Source of the DNA: Alphaproteobacteria bacterium
GTDB taxonomy: Bacteria; Pseudomonadota; Alphaproteobacteria; Rhodobacterales; Rhodobacteraceae
Length of the DNA stretch: 64,000 nt
Assembly (NCBI GenBank): GCA_030427145.1
Contig: JAUHWT010000002.1
Span: forward strand, 124,001-188,000
Reading direction: 5' to 3'
Part shown: piece after piece, positions 27,720-36,550 of the stretch
Position numbering within the stretch: position 1 is the first letter of the stretch
Layout of the letters: each line of letters starts with the position of its first letter
Translations under genes and position numbers: made by a program
Notes under the pieces: model-generated
What the model saw: the letters and a program-made list of their open reading frames with translations, nothing else
Database searches by the model: none
What the model was told of the DNA's origin: nothing

Positions 27720-28963
27720 GCGACCGCATCGAGGCCGACTACCTGATCGAGACCGCGTACGACCCCGCCGAGGCCGCCGCTGCGCTTGCAGGCGAGCAGT
27801 CCTCCGGCACCTTCATGCCCGTTCCCGGCGAAACCCCCGAACTCAAGGCCCGCTCCGCCGCCGTGGTCGAAAGCCTTGAGGAGCGGGAAACGGTCGCCGG
27901 GCCCTCACTGCCCGGCGCGGGCCACCCGGACAAACCCCACCGCCGCGCCAAAATTACCGTCTCCTGGCCGCTCGGCAATCTGGGCACCTCCCTGCCGAAC
28001 CTCCAGGCCACCGTCACGGGCAACCTCTTTGAGCTCAAACAGTTCTCCGGCCTCAAACTCCTCGACATCCGCCTGCCCCGCGCTTTTGGCGACGCCTATC
28101 CCGGCCCCGCCTTCGGCATCGACGGCACACGGCAACTCGCCGGCGTCGAAAACCGCCCCATCATCGGCACAATTGTCAAACCCAGCGTCGGCTTCACCGC
28201 CGAAGATACCGCAGCCCTCGTGAAAACCCTCTGCGAGGCCGGTCTCGACTTCATCAAGGACGACGAGCTTCAGGCCGACGGCCCCCTCTGCCCCTTCGAG
28301 GACCGCGCCCGCGCCGTCATGGCCGTTATCAACGACCACGCGGAGCGCACCGGCAAAAAGGTCATGTTCGCCTTCAACCTCACCGGCGAGGTCGACGAGA
28401 TGCGCCGCCGCCACGATCTGGTCGCGGACCTCGGTGGCACCTGCGTCATGGCCAGCATCCACTCCGTGGGCCTCACCGGCTTCAGCGCCCTGCGCTCCCA
28501 TTCGCGCCTCCCGATCCACGCCCACCGCAATGGCTGGGGCCTCTACGCCCGCCATCCCATGCTGGGCATTTCCTATGTCGCCTGGTCCAAACTCTGGCGG
28601 ATCGCCGGGGCCGACCACCTGCATGTCAACGGCCTTTCCAACAAGTTCTGCGAACCGGATGACAGCGTCATCGCTTCCGCCCGCTCCGTCCTCACACCGC
28701 TCTGGGACGACAAACCGTATGTCGCCATGCCGGTCTTCTCCTCCGGCCAGTCCGCCAAACAGCCTCCCGCCACCTGGGCCGCCCTGCAAACCCCGGACCT
28801 GATCTACGCGGCGGGCGGCGGCATCATGGCACACCCTCACGGCCCCGCCGCCGGTGTCGCCAGCCTTCAGCAGGCCTGGGAGGCCGCCATATCCGGCCAG
28901 GACGCCAGCGAATACGCCAAAACCCACCCCGAACTCGCCGCAGCACTGGGGACATACGCATGA
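27716..28963 (+). CDS. RuBisCO-like protein: 3-oxo-isoapionate-4-phosphate transcarboxylase/hydrolase or decarboxylase (OiaT or OiaX)
   Basis: A 415-residue form-IV RuBisCO-like protein. Retained RuBisCO positions include Lys155 (GTIVKPSVGF), the carbamate Lys181 with its two acidic ligands (DFIKDDEL), the His-Arg pair in HAHRNGWG, and Lys in GLSNKFCEPDD. The glycine-rich phosphate-binding loops are also present (AAGGGIMAHP). In apiose clusters such proteins cleave 3-oxo-isoapionate-4-phosphate. The decarboxylase route would need tetrulose-phosphate isomerases, which are absent here, so the transcarboxylase/hydrolase (giving 3-phosphoglycerate and glycolate) is favoured. GTG start, GTGA overlap with apsD. 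Confidence 0.82.
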   Translation: MSDRIEADYLIETAYDPAEAAAALAGEQSSGTFMPVPGETPELKARSAAVVESLEERETVAGPSLPGAGHPDKPHRRAKITVSWPLGNLGTSLPNLQATVTGNLFELKQFSGLKLLDIRLPRAFGDAYPGPAFGIDGTRQLAGVENRPIIGTIVKPSVGFTAEDTAALVKTLCEAGLDFIKDDELQADGPLCPFEDRARAVMAVINDHAERTGKKVMFAFNLTGEVDEMRRRHDLVADLGGTCVMASIHSVGLTGFSALRSHSRLPIHAHRNGWGLYARHPMLGISYVAWSKLWRIAGADHLHVNGLSNKFCEPDDSVIASARSVLTPLWDDKPYVAMPVFSSGQSAKQPPATWAALQTPDLIYAAGGGIMAHPHGPAAGVASLQQAWEAAISGQDASEYAKTHPELAAALGTYA

Positions 28964-30327
28964 CCCTGCCCGCCGGTCCCCTCATTGCCTGGTATGGCGA
29001 CGATTTCACCGGCGCGGGCGCGGTGATGGAGGTCCTGACCTTCGCGGGCCTGCCTTCCGTCCTCTTCTCCGACCTGCCCACCCCCGAACGCCTGGCCCGG
29101 TTCGAGGGCCTGCGCGGCATCGGCATCGCCGGTAACGCCCGCACCCAAAGCCCCGGGTGGATGGCCCACCACCTGCCACCCGTATACGAGGCCCTTCGCG
29201 CCACCGGCGCCCCGGTCATACACTACAAAATCTGTTCCACCCTCGACAGCGCACCTCACATTGGCTCCATCGGCACCGCCGCCGATCTTGGCCTGCGCGA
29301 GGGCGACTGGGCTCCGGTTCTCGCCGCCGCCCCCGAAATCGGCCGCTGGCAAGCCTTCGGCAACCTCTTCGCGGCCACAGGCGACAGCGTCGAACGCCTC
29401 GACCGCCACCCCACCATGTCGGTCCACCCGGTCACGCCCATGAACGAGGCCGATCTTCGCCGCCACATCGGCCAGCAAACCAGCCGCACCACCGGCCTCA
29501 TTGACCTCCGCGCCCTCAAATCCGGCACCGCCGCCGAGGCCCTCTCCGCCCAGCGCGCCGCAGGGCACAGCCTCATTGCCATCGACGTCGTGGACACTGA
29601 AACCCTCACCGAAGCGGGCCACCTCATCTGGTCCGAAGCCAGCAAAAACCAGCTCTTCACCATCGGCTCCCAGGGCATCGAATACGCCCTCACCGCCGCC
29701 TGGCGCGCCACCGGCGACCTCGCCCGCGCGCCCCACATTCCCAAACCAGCCCCCGTGGACCGCATCGCCGCCGTCTCCGGCTCCTGCTCCCCCGTCACGG
29801 CCCGCCAGATCGAGCATGCCACGCAAAACGGCTGGGCCGCCATCCGCCTCGACCCCACCAAAGCCCTCGACGCCACCGCCCTCGTCATGGAAACCGCCCG
29901 CGTCAGCAGCCTCGCGCTCGCGGCCCTCGGCGAGGGCAAGGCCCCGCTCGTCATCACCGCCACCGGCCCCGACGACCCTGAAGTGGCGCGTTTCCGCGAG
30001 GCCATCGCCACCGCCGGCGCCGACACCGCCCAAACCAATGCCCGCCTCGGCTCCGCCCTCGGATCCGTCCTCCGCCGCATCGTCCAGGAGGCAAACCTCA
30101 CCCGCGCCGCCATCGCGGGCGGCGACACCTCCTCCATGGCCACCGAGGCCCTCGGCCTCTGGGCGCTGACCGCCGCCGCCTCCATCGGCCCCGGCGCGCC
30201 CCTCTTGCGCGGCCATGGCGACAACCCCGCCACCGATGACATCGAAATCTCACTCAAGGGCGGCCAGATGGGCGCGCCCGACTATTTCTCCGCCTTGCGG
30301 GGACAGACCTCAGGAGAAACCACATGA
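28960..30327 (+). CDS. oiaK: 3-oxo-isoapionate kinase (DUF1537 four-carbon acid sugar kinase family)
   Basis: A 455-residue DUF1537 kinase. The N-terminal domain opens with IAWYGDDFTGAGAVMEVL, whose Asp pair is the family's sugar-binding site. The C-terminal nucleotide domain contains AAIAGGDTSSMATEALG. In this context it should phosphorylate 3-oxo-isoapionate at O4 to make the substrate of the RuBisCO-like enzyme encoded just upstream. Coupled by ATGA overlaps on both sides. Confidence 0.86.
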   Translation: MTLPAGPLIAWYGDDFTGAGAVMEVLTFAGLPSVLFSDLPTPERLARFEGLRGIGIAGNARTQSPGWMAHHLPPVYEALRATGAPVIHYKICSTLDSAPHIGSIGTAADLGLREGDWAPVLAAAPEIGRWQAFGNLFAATGDSVERLDRHPTMSVHPVTPMNEADLRRHIGQQTSRTTGLIDLRALKSGTAAEALSAQRAAGHSLIAIDVVDTETLTEAGHLIWSEASKNQLFTIGSQGIEYALTAAWRATGDLARAPHIPKPAPVDRIAAVSGSCSPVTARQIEHATQNGWAAIRLDPTKALDATALVMETARVSSLALAALGEGKAPLVITATGPDDPEVARFREAIATAGADTAQTNARLGSALGSVLRRIVQEANLTRAAIAGGDTSSMATEALGLWALTAAASIGPGAPLLRGHGDNPATDDIEISLKGGQMGAPDYFSALRGQTSGETT

Positions 30328-31166
30328 CGAAAATCGCACTGCTGGGCGCCGGCGGTAAAATGGGCGTCCGCCTGGCCACAAACCTTCAGGGCACCGACTA
30401 TGACGTGGCTCATGTGGAGGTCAGCGAAGGGGGCCGCGAACGCCTCAAATCCGCAACCGGCCTCGACTGCGTCGAACAGGGCCAGGCCCTCTCCCGCGCC
30501 GATGCCGTGGTGCTCGCCGTGCCCGACCGCGCCATCGGGGCCGTCTCGCATGAAATCATCGACCGCCTCGACCCCGGCACCGCCGTCATCGTCCTCGACG
30601 CCGCCGCTCCTCACGCGGGCGAAATGCCCGACCGCGACGATGTGACCTATTTCGTCACGCACCCCTGCCACCCGCCCCTGTTCAACGACGAGGAAGGCGA
30701 GGACCGCCTCGACTTCTTCGGCGGCGTGAAAGCCAAGCAGCACATCGTCTGCGCCCTGATGCAGGGACCGGAAGAGCACTACGCCATGTGCGAGGCCGTG
30801 GCCCGCGAGATCTGGAAACCGGTCATGCGCTCCCACCGCGTCACCGTGGAACAGCTCGCCATTCTTGAACCGGCCCTCTCCGAAACCGTCGGCGCAACCC
30901 TGGCGCTGGCCCTGCGCGACGCCACCGACGAGGCCGTGCGCCGCGGCGTCCCCGAACAGGCCGCACACGACTTCATGCTCGGACATCTCAATATCGAGCT
31001 TGCCATCGCCTTCGGCATCTTCCCCGGCGGACAGTTCTCCGACGGGGCGCTCAAGGCCATTGAGACAGCCAAACCGGTCATTTTCCGCGACGGCTGGCTT
31101 GACCGCGTCTTCGACCCCGACGCGGTGCTGACATCCGTCAAGGACATCTGCCACCCGGACGACTGA
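30324..31166 (+). CDS. apnO: D-apionate oxidoisomerase
   Basis: A 280-residue NAD(P)-dependent enzyme. The Rossmann motif ALLGAGGKMGVRLA is at residues 5-18. The second half has the phosphogluconate-dehydrogenase-like helical character (ILEPALSETVGATLALALRDA). THPCHPPLFNDEEGEDR is a distinctive active-site-like segment. ApnO converts D-apionate to 3-oxo-isoapionate by coupled oxidation and acyl migration. It closes the enzyme part of the operon; the ABC transporter genes follow after 45 bp. Confidence 0.83.
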   Translation: MTKIALLGAGGKMGVRLATNLQGTDYDVAHVEVSEGGRERLKSATGLDCVEQGQALSRADAVVLAVPDRAIGAVSHEIIDRLDPGTAVIVLDAAAPHAGEMPDRDDVTYFVTHPCHPPLFNDEEGEDRLDFFGGVKAKQHIVCALMQGPEEHYAMCEAVAREIWKPVMRSHRVTVEQLAILEPALSETVGATLALALRDATDEAVRRGVPEQAAHDFMLGHLNIELAIAFGIFPGGQFSDGALKAIETAKPVIFRDGWLDRVFDPDAVLTSVKDICHPDD

Positions 31167-31211
31167 CACCCGGCCGTCCGGCCATAAATTTCAACCAAGG
31201 GAGGATACATA

Positions 31212-32213
31212 ATGAAAAAACTAATCACGGCAGGCGCCCTCGCGCTCGCATCATCCGCCGCCTTCACCGGCCAGGCATCGGCGGCAACCATCTGCTTTGC
31301 GTTCCAGGACCTCGAGACCGAGTTCTGGGTCGCCGGTCACGCCGCCATCACCACAACGCTGGAGGAACAGGGCCACACCGTCATCGAGCGCAACGCCAAC
31401 GAGGATGCTAACCGACAGCTCGAACAGGTCCGCGACTGCATCGCCCAAGGCGTCGACGGCATCATCATCATCCCCCAGGACGGGGAAAGCGCCGTGACCA
31501 TCGTGGGCGAGGCCCAGGACAATGACGTCCCCATCGCCGTTTTCAACCGCCCGCCCTCCGATCTCAGCCGCGGCATCATCGTGGTGGCCGATAACGAAAC
31601 CATCGCCGAACAGGCGGTTGACTACCTCGTCGAAAAAGCCCTCGAAGACGCGGATGCGGGCGAAACGCTCCAGCCCCTGATCCTTGTGGGTGACCTCGGC
31701 GACCCCAACGCGGTCGGCCGCAAAAACGGCTTCTACAACGCCATCGAAAAACAGGCCGACCGCTTTGAAACCCCCATCGAGGTCGCAACCGAATGGGACG
31801 CCGCCACGGCGCTTTCCAACCTCGAGGCCGCGGTTACCGCGAACCCCGAGATCGACCTCGTCTTCACCTCGTCCGACTTCCTCTTCCCCACCATCCGCTC
31901 GGTGTTTGAACCCCGCGGCATGTGGAAAACCCGTGACGAGGAAGGCCACGTGGTACTCGGCGGTCTCGACGGTGACGCCACCGCCTGCCAGCTGATCAAG
32001 GACGGCCATGTGGACGCAACCGGCGTCCAGGACCTCTACTACGAGGCCGAGGCCGCGCTCGACGCCATCCTGTCGGCCATCGATGCGGGTGAATACGCCC
32101 CCAACGTGGTGATCGAGGACCCTGGCTTCGCCCTGACCGCCGACAGCATCACGGACAGCGAAATGGACATGTGGGGCTGCGTCCTGCTGGCCGAAGGCTT
32201 CCTCGACAACTGA
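31212..32213 (+). CDS. Sugar ABC transporter substrate-binding protein (ribose type)
   Basis: A 333-residue periplasmic binding protein with signal peptide MKKLITAGALALASSAAFTG (cleavage after ASA). It belongs to the RbsB/peripla_BP_4 group: FAFQDLETEFWVAGHAAI, CIAQGVDGIIIIPQDGESAV and VFNRPPSD are characteristic. GGGAGG lies upstream of the ATG. Its place behind the catabolic genes makes D-apiose the likely ligand, though a glycoside or apionate is possible. Confidence 0.9.
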   Translation: MKKLITAGALALASSAAFTGQASAATICFAFQDLETEFWVAGHAAITTTLEEQGHTVIERNANEDANRQLEQVRDCIAQGVDGIIIIPQDGESAVTIVGEAQDNDVPIAVFNRPPSDLSRGIIVVADNETIAEQAVDYLVEKALEDADAGETLQPLILVGDLGDPNAVGRKNGFYNAIEKQADRFETPIEVATEWDAATALSNLEAAVTANPEIDLVFTSSDFLFPTIRSVFEPRGMWKTRDEEGHVVLGGLDGDATACQLIKDGHVDATGVQDLYYEAEAALDAILSAIDAGEYAPNVVIEDPGFALTADSITDSEMDMWGCVLLAEGFLDN

Positions 32214-32254
32214 TCAGGAAAACACCCGCAACACGCACGGGGGGAGACCATAAC

Positions 32255-33421
32255 ATGACCGACACGCCTGTTGCGGGCAAACTGCCAGGCACCGGGGCCA
32301 CGCGCCCTGGCCTGGCGGCAACACTGAGCCGGAGGGCACAGGACCTGCTGCTCTCCGACTATTTCGTCCTCTATCTTTCACTCGCCTATTTCATCATTCT
32401 GATCCCGTTCCTGCCGAACCTCTCCAACCCGGCGAACATCTCCAACATCCTCTCCAACATGTGGCCGCTTCTTGTGGTCGCCACAGGTCAGACCTTCGTC
32501 CTTACGGTTGGTGGCATCGACCTCAGCCAGGGCAGTGTCATTGGCCTGACCAGCGTCATCGCAGGTGCCCTTCTCGCCACCGCCGCCTCCGGCTCCGTCC
32601 TCGCCAACGCGCCCATCTGGGGCATCATAATTTCCGAGGAGGGCGGGCTTCTGGCGGGCCATACCGGTGCCATCTGGATCGGCATCGCCGCCATGCTCGC
32701 CACCGCCGCCCTGATCGGCGCCATCAACGGCATCTCCGTCGCCGTCCTCAACATGCCGCCCTTCATGGTCACTCTGGTGGGCCTCATCGTCTACGGCGCG
32801 CTCGCCATCTGGCTCACCCAGTCCGAGAACATCCGCCCCCTGCCCGAAAGCTTCATCCAGCTCGGCAAGGGCGACATCGTCTCGGTCTATCTCGGCGAAC
32901 AGGACGAGCCCCGCATCCCCCGCCGCCAGATCTATTCCTTCGTCACATACCCCATGCTCATCGCCGTGGGCATCGCCATCGCCGCCAGCATCCTGCTGAG
33001 CCGCACGGTGTTCGGCCGCTACGTCTACGCCATCGGCGCAAACCGCCGCGCCGCCGAGATCTCCGGCGTACCCGTGCGCCGCGTCATTGTCGCCGTCTTC
33101 GTCATCTCAGCCCTCTGCGCCGCCGCGGGTTCCATCCTCTACTCCGCAAGGCTGGAGGGCGGCCGCCCGACCCTTGGCGAGGGCGCCTTCCTGCTCGACG
33201 TCATCGGCGCGGTGGTGATCGGCGGCACCAGCCTCTTCGGCGGGCGGGGCCGCATCCTCTGGACGGTCTTCGGCGTGCTGTTCTTCGTGCTGCTGTCGAA
33301 CACGCTGAACCTGATGAACCTCTCATCCTTCCATATCGACATGGTCAAGGGCGGGGTGATCCTCGGCGCGGCGATGCTCAATGTCCTGCGCGAACGCCTG
33401 ATACGGGAGAGATCACGATGA
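32255..33421 (+). CDS. Sugar ABC transporter permease (RbsC type), first copy
   Basis: A 388-residue inner-membrane permease with about ten helices. The RbsC signature TVGGIDLSQGSVIGLTSVIAG follows the second helix, and the EAA-like loop is AIGANRRAAEISGVPVRRV. The ATG at 32255 is chosen for its GGGGGGAG ribosome site. An insertion-like loop (LPESFIQLGKGDIVSVYLGE, continuing to RRQIYSF) lies between helices. It overlaps the ATPase gene by 4 bp. Confidence 0.93.
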   Translation: MTDTPVAGKLPGTGATRPGLAATLSRRAQDLLLSDYFVLYLSLAYFIILIPFLPNLSNPANISNILSNMWPLLVVATGQTFVLTVGGIDLSQGSVIGLTSVIAGALLATAASGSVLANAPIWGIIISEEGGLLAGHTGAIWIGIAAMLATAALIGAINGISVAVLNMPPFMVTLVGLIVYGALAIWLTQSENIRPLPESFIQLGKGDIVSVYLGEQDEPRIPRRQIYSFVTYPMLIAVGIAIAASILLSRTVFGRYVYAIGANRRAAEISGVPVRRVIVAVFVISALCAAAGSILYSARLEGGRPTLGEGAFLLDVIGAVVIGGTSLFGGRGRILWTVFGVLFFVLLSNTLNLMNLSSFHIDMVKGGVILGAAMLNVLRERLIRERSR

Positions 33422-34917
33422 GCCATCTTCTCACCCTCCAGGATCTCTCCAAGGCCTTCTTCGGCGTCCACGCCGTCCAGGGCGTCACCCTCAACATTCC
33501 CGAAGGCGCCGTCACCGGCCTGATCGGTGAAAACGGTGCGGGCAAATCCACCCTGATGAACATGATTGGCGGCATCCACCAGCCGACCTCCGGCAGCATG
33601 TACTGGCGTGACACACCCTACACCCCCCGCGACACCGCCGCGGCCACGGAAACCGGCATCGCCTTCATCCACCAGGAACTGAACCTCTTCTACAACCTCA
33701 CCATCTCGGAAAACCTCTTTATCGACGGCTTCCCGAAACGCCTCGGCCTCATCGACCGCAAAGCCATCGACAGCCGCACCCGCGAACTACTCAAACTCCT
33801 GGACCTGGACCTCGCCCCCGACACGCTGCTGGGCGAACTCTCCCCCGGCGAACGCCAGTTGGTGGAAATCGCCAAGGCCCTTCACCGCGAGGCCGAACTC
33901 ATCATTTTCGACGAGCCCACCACCTCGCTCACACCGCGCGAGATCGAACGCCTGTTCGAGGTCATCGACCGCCTGCGCTCGAACGGCAAAACCGTCATTT
34001 TCATCAGCCACGTCCTGGGCGACGTGGAACGCCTCTGCGACCACATCGCCGTCATGCGCGACGGCCAGCTTGTGGCCGAAGGCCCCACCTCCGATTTCGG
34101 CATCCCCGAGATGATCCAGGCCATGATCGGCCGCGAGCTTTCCGCCCTGTTCCCCGACCGCACCGCCCAGCCCGGCGCGGAAATCGTGGCGGAGGCGATA
34201 AATCTCACCCAGCCCGGCGTGATGAAAGACGTCTCCTTCCAGATCCGCTCCGGCGAAATCCTCGGTCTCTTCGGCCTCATGGGCTCCGGCCGCAGCGAGC
34301 TCGCCCGCGTCCTCTTCGGCCTCGATCCGGTGGCATCGGGCGAGATCAAACTCGGCGGCAAACCCCTCTCCGGCGGCCCCCAGGCCCGCATCCGCGCGGG
34401 CCTCGCCTTTGTCACCGAAAACCGCCGCGAGGAGGGTCTGCTGATGGACGCTCCCATCTCCGACAACCTCTCTCTCGTCTCGATCAGCCGTTTCGGCCGC
34501 ACGCCCCTCAATCTCGTGGACCGCCCCGGCATCGCCCAGGCCACCGCCGACATTTCCGACCAGGTCACCCTCAAGGCCGGCGACATCAGCGTCCAGCCCG
34601 CCAAGGCGCTCTCCGGCGGCAACCAGCAAAAGGTCGTCATCGGCAAATGGCTCATGGAGGACCCGCGCCTCTTCATACTCGACGAACCCACCCGCGGCGT
34701 CGATGTGGGCGCCAAATACGAGATCTACACCCTGGCCGACCGCCTCGCCGCCGAAGGCGGCGCGGTGCTGATCATCTCATCGGAACTGGAGGAGCTCATG
34801 GGCATGTGTGACCGCATCATGGTCATGAACCAGGGCGAAATCATCGACACCTTCGCGGAGAAACCCTGGAGCCAGAAAGCCATCCTTGCCGCCGCCTTCC
34901 GGGAGGTCGCCGCGTGA
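33418..34917 (+). CDS. Sugar ABC transporter ATP-binding protein (RbsA type, two ATPase domains)
   Basis: A 499-residue duplicated ATPase. Domain 1 has Walker A GENGAGKST, signature LSPGERQLVEIAKAL and Walker B LIIFDEPT. Domain 2 has a degenerate Walker A (GLMGSGRSEL), signature LSGGNQQKVVIGKWL and Walker B LFILDEPTRGVDVG. This asymmetry is normal for the RbsA/MglA group. The ATG at 33418 overlaps the first permease stop; the GTG of the second permease overlaps its own stop. Confidence 0.95.
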   Translation: MSHLLTLQDLSKAFFGVHAVQGVTLNIPEGAVTGLIGENGAGKSTLMNMIGGIHQPTSGSMYWRDTPYTPRDTAAATETGIAFIHQELNLFYNLTISENLFIDGFPKRLGLIDRKAIDSRTRELLKLLDLDLAPDTLLGELSPGERQLVEIAKALHREAELIIFDEPTTSLTPREIERLFEVIDRLRSNGKTVIFISHVLGDVERLCDHIAVMRDGQLVAEGPTSDFGIPEMIQAMIGRELSALFPDRTAQPGAEIVAEAINLTQPGVMKDVSFQIRSGEILGLFGLMGSGRSELARVLFGLDPVASGEIKLGGKPLSGGPQARIRAGLAFVTENRREEGLLMDAPISDNLSLVSISRFGRTPLNLVDRPGIAQATADISDQVTLKAGDISVQPAKALSGGNQQKVVIGKWLMEDPRLFILDEPTRGVDVGAKYEIYTLADRLAAEGGAVLIISSELEELMGMCDRIMVMNQGEIIDTFAEKPWSQKAILAAAFREVAA

Positions 34918-35894
34918 ACACCGATCTCTCCCGCCTCGCGCTCCGCAACGCCACCATTCTGATCTTCACCGCCGTCCTCGTGCTGTTCGGCCTCGTGGCG
35001 CCGGGCTTTCTCTCGCCGGAAAACCTGTTCAACATCGTCAAACAGTCCTCCTTCATCGGCATCGCCGCCATCGGCATCACCTTCGTCCTGCTCACCCGTG
35101 GCATCGACCTCTCGGTCGGCTCCGTAATGTATCTCGGGCCGCTCATCGCCGGGTTCGCCATGCGCGATTATGGCGTCGGTGTCGCGGGCGGTTTTGCCGT
35201 CGCCATCCTCGCGGGTCTCGCCATGGGGGCGATCAACGCCTTCTTCATCGTCCGCCTTGGCATCGCGCCCTTCATCGTCACCCTGGCCACGCTGTTCTTC
35301 TTTCGCGGCGCGGGCACCTGGATGACCAGTTCACGCCAGTTCGATTTCGACCGCGAAATGCTCGATTTCGGCCTCTCCTCCGTCGCGGGCATCCCCGTGC
35401 CGATCCTGCTCTTCGCACTGGCACTGGTGATCGCCCATCTGACGCTTACCCGCACCACGTTCGGCAAACAGGTCTACGCCATCGGAGCCGACCCCGAAGC
35501 CGCGAAGAAAGCCGGCATCCGCACCGGCACCATTGAAACCGGCGTGTTCCTCATCTCCGCCACCACCGCTTCCGTCGCGGGATTTGTCCTGATTTCCCAG
35601 ATCGGCCGCCTCGACGTGGCCTTCGGCGAGGGCCGCGAATTCGACGTCATCGCCGCCGCCGTTTTGGGCGGGGCCAGCCTCTTCGGCGGCGTCGGCACCG
35701 CCTGGGGCACCGCCGTGGGCGCGACCCTGATCCAGACCGTCAAAACCGGTCTGATCTTCTCCGGCATCAACCTCTACCTGCAACCCATCGCGCTTGGCCT
35801 GGTGATCTTCGTCGCCGTCCTCCTCGACAGCCTCCGCGCCTGGCGCCTCCAGGTCTCCCAACGCCGCGCCATCCGGGCCGAGGTAGCGGATTAG
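34914..35894 (+). CDS. Sugar ABC transporter permease (RbsC type), second copy
   Basis: A 326-residue inner-membrane permease paralogous to the first one, with the signature LTRGIDLSVGSVMYLGPLIAG and the loop AIGADPEAAKKAGIRTG. Two different permeases with one double ATPase suggest a heterodimeric channel. GTG start overlapping the ATPase stop (GTGA). It is the last gene of the operon; the following gene is convergent, 38 bp away, with no clear terminator between. Confidence 0.93.
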   Translation: MNTDLSRLALRNATILIFTAVLVLFGLVAPGFLSPENLFNIVKQSSFIGIAAIGITFVLLTRGIDLSVGSVMYLGPLIAGFAMRDYGVGVAGGFAVAILAGLAMGAINAFFIVRLGIAPFIVTLATLFFFRGAGTWMTSSRQFDFDREMLDFGLSSVAGIPVPILLFALALVIAHLTLTRTTFGKQVYAIGADPEAAKKAGIRTGTIETGVFLISATTASVAGFVLISQIGRLDVAFGEGREFDVIAAAVLGGASLFGGVGTAWGTAVGATLIQTVKTGLIFSGINLYLQPIALGLVIFVAVLLDSLRAWRLQVSQRRAIRAEVAD

Positions 35895-35932
35895 AACGTT
35901 TGACGAATGAGCTTGATGTGACCCGCGGCAAA

Positions 35933-36517
35933 TCAGGCCGCCGTCACACGCTCCGCCAGAGGCGCCGGCAGGTCAAACTCGCGCAGAACCCGGTCGCGCA
36001 TGTCCTGCGACATCTTGCGCGCCGTCTTGCCCACGATATCGAGCACCTTCTCCATCTCGTGCTTGGCGGCAAACGCGGGGAAATACCATTTCAGGAACAC
36101 CATGCAGATCGTGTCCTCCAGCATCTGCACCTCATCGTCCCGCTTGATCCCCTCCTTGCGGAGCAGAACCCCAACACGTTCGCATTCCTCTTCCGAATAG
36201 CCCGCATCGGCCATCAGCGCGCCCAGCTTCTCGCCGTGAATGCGCCCCTGATCCCGCCGCCATTTCAGATACCCCGCGCGCCCCTCCGGATAGGACGTGC
36301 GCGCGATCTTCCAGCGCTCAATATGCTGTCCCCGTGAGGCGATTTTCAAAACGTCCGACACGTCATCCCCGAACAGACGCGCCAGCTCCGAACTCATCCG
36401 CCGCCCATAGAGCAGAGCCGCGGGCATCTCACTGCCCTCGCCTTCATCCTCAAACGTCGGGTCGGCGGCATTGGCCTCATCCACCGCCGCCAGCACCTGT
36501 TCCAGATCACCCGCCAT
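35933..36517 (-). CDS. DUF4202 family protein
   Basis: A 194-residue helical protein matching DUF4202. Conserved-looking stretches are ALLYGRRMSSELARL, KIASRGQHIERWKIARTSYPEGRAGYLKWR and YSEEECERVGVLLRKEG. The His-rich, mostly helical pattern recalls HD-type phosphohydrolases, but a proper HD motif is not obvious. ATG at 36517 or GTG at 36520 are both served by GGGAG. It is the last gene of a four-gene operon behind the glycosyltransferase; a role in that sugar pathway is inferred from position. Confidence 0.82.
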   Translation of the reverse strand: MAGDLEQVLAAVDEANAADPTFEDEGEGSEMPAALLYGRRMSSELARLFGDDVSDVLKIASRGQHIERWKIARTSYPEGRAGYLKWRRDQGRIHGEKLGALMADAGYSEEECERVGVLLRKEGIKRDDEVQMLEDTICMVFLKWYFPAFAAKHEMEKVLDIVGKTARKMSQDMRDRVLREFDLPAPLAERVTAA

Positions 36518-36550
36518 CACGCAAACTCCCGCCGCAACCGCGGCACACCG

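Noticed and set aside
28867..30216. 449-codon minus-strand open frame inside oiaK
   Set aside because: Glycine-rich antisense artefact; oiaK has clear DUF1537 motifs.
32461..33417. N-terminal extension of the sugar ABC ATPase frame
   Set aside because: The open frame runs through the permease gene in another frame; the extension is His/Arg-rich noise, and the ATG at 33418 starts the conserved ATPase.
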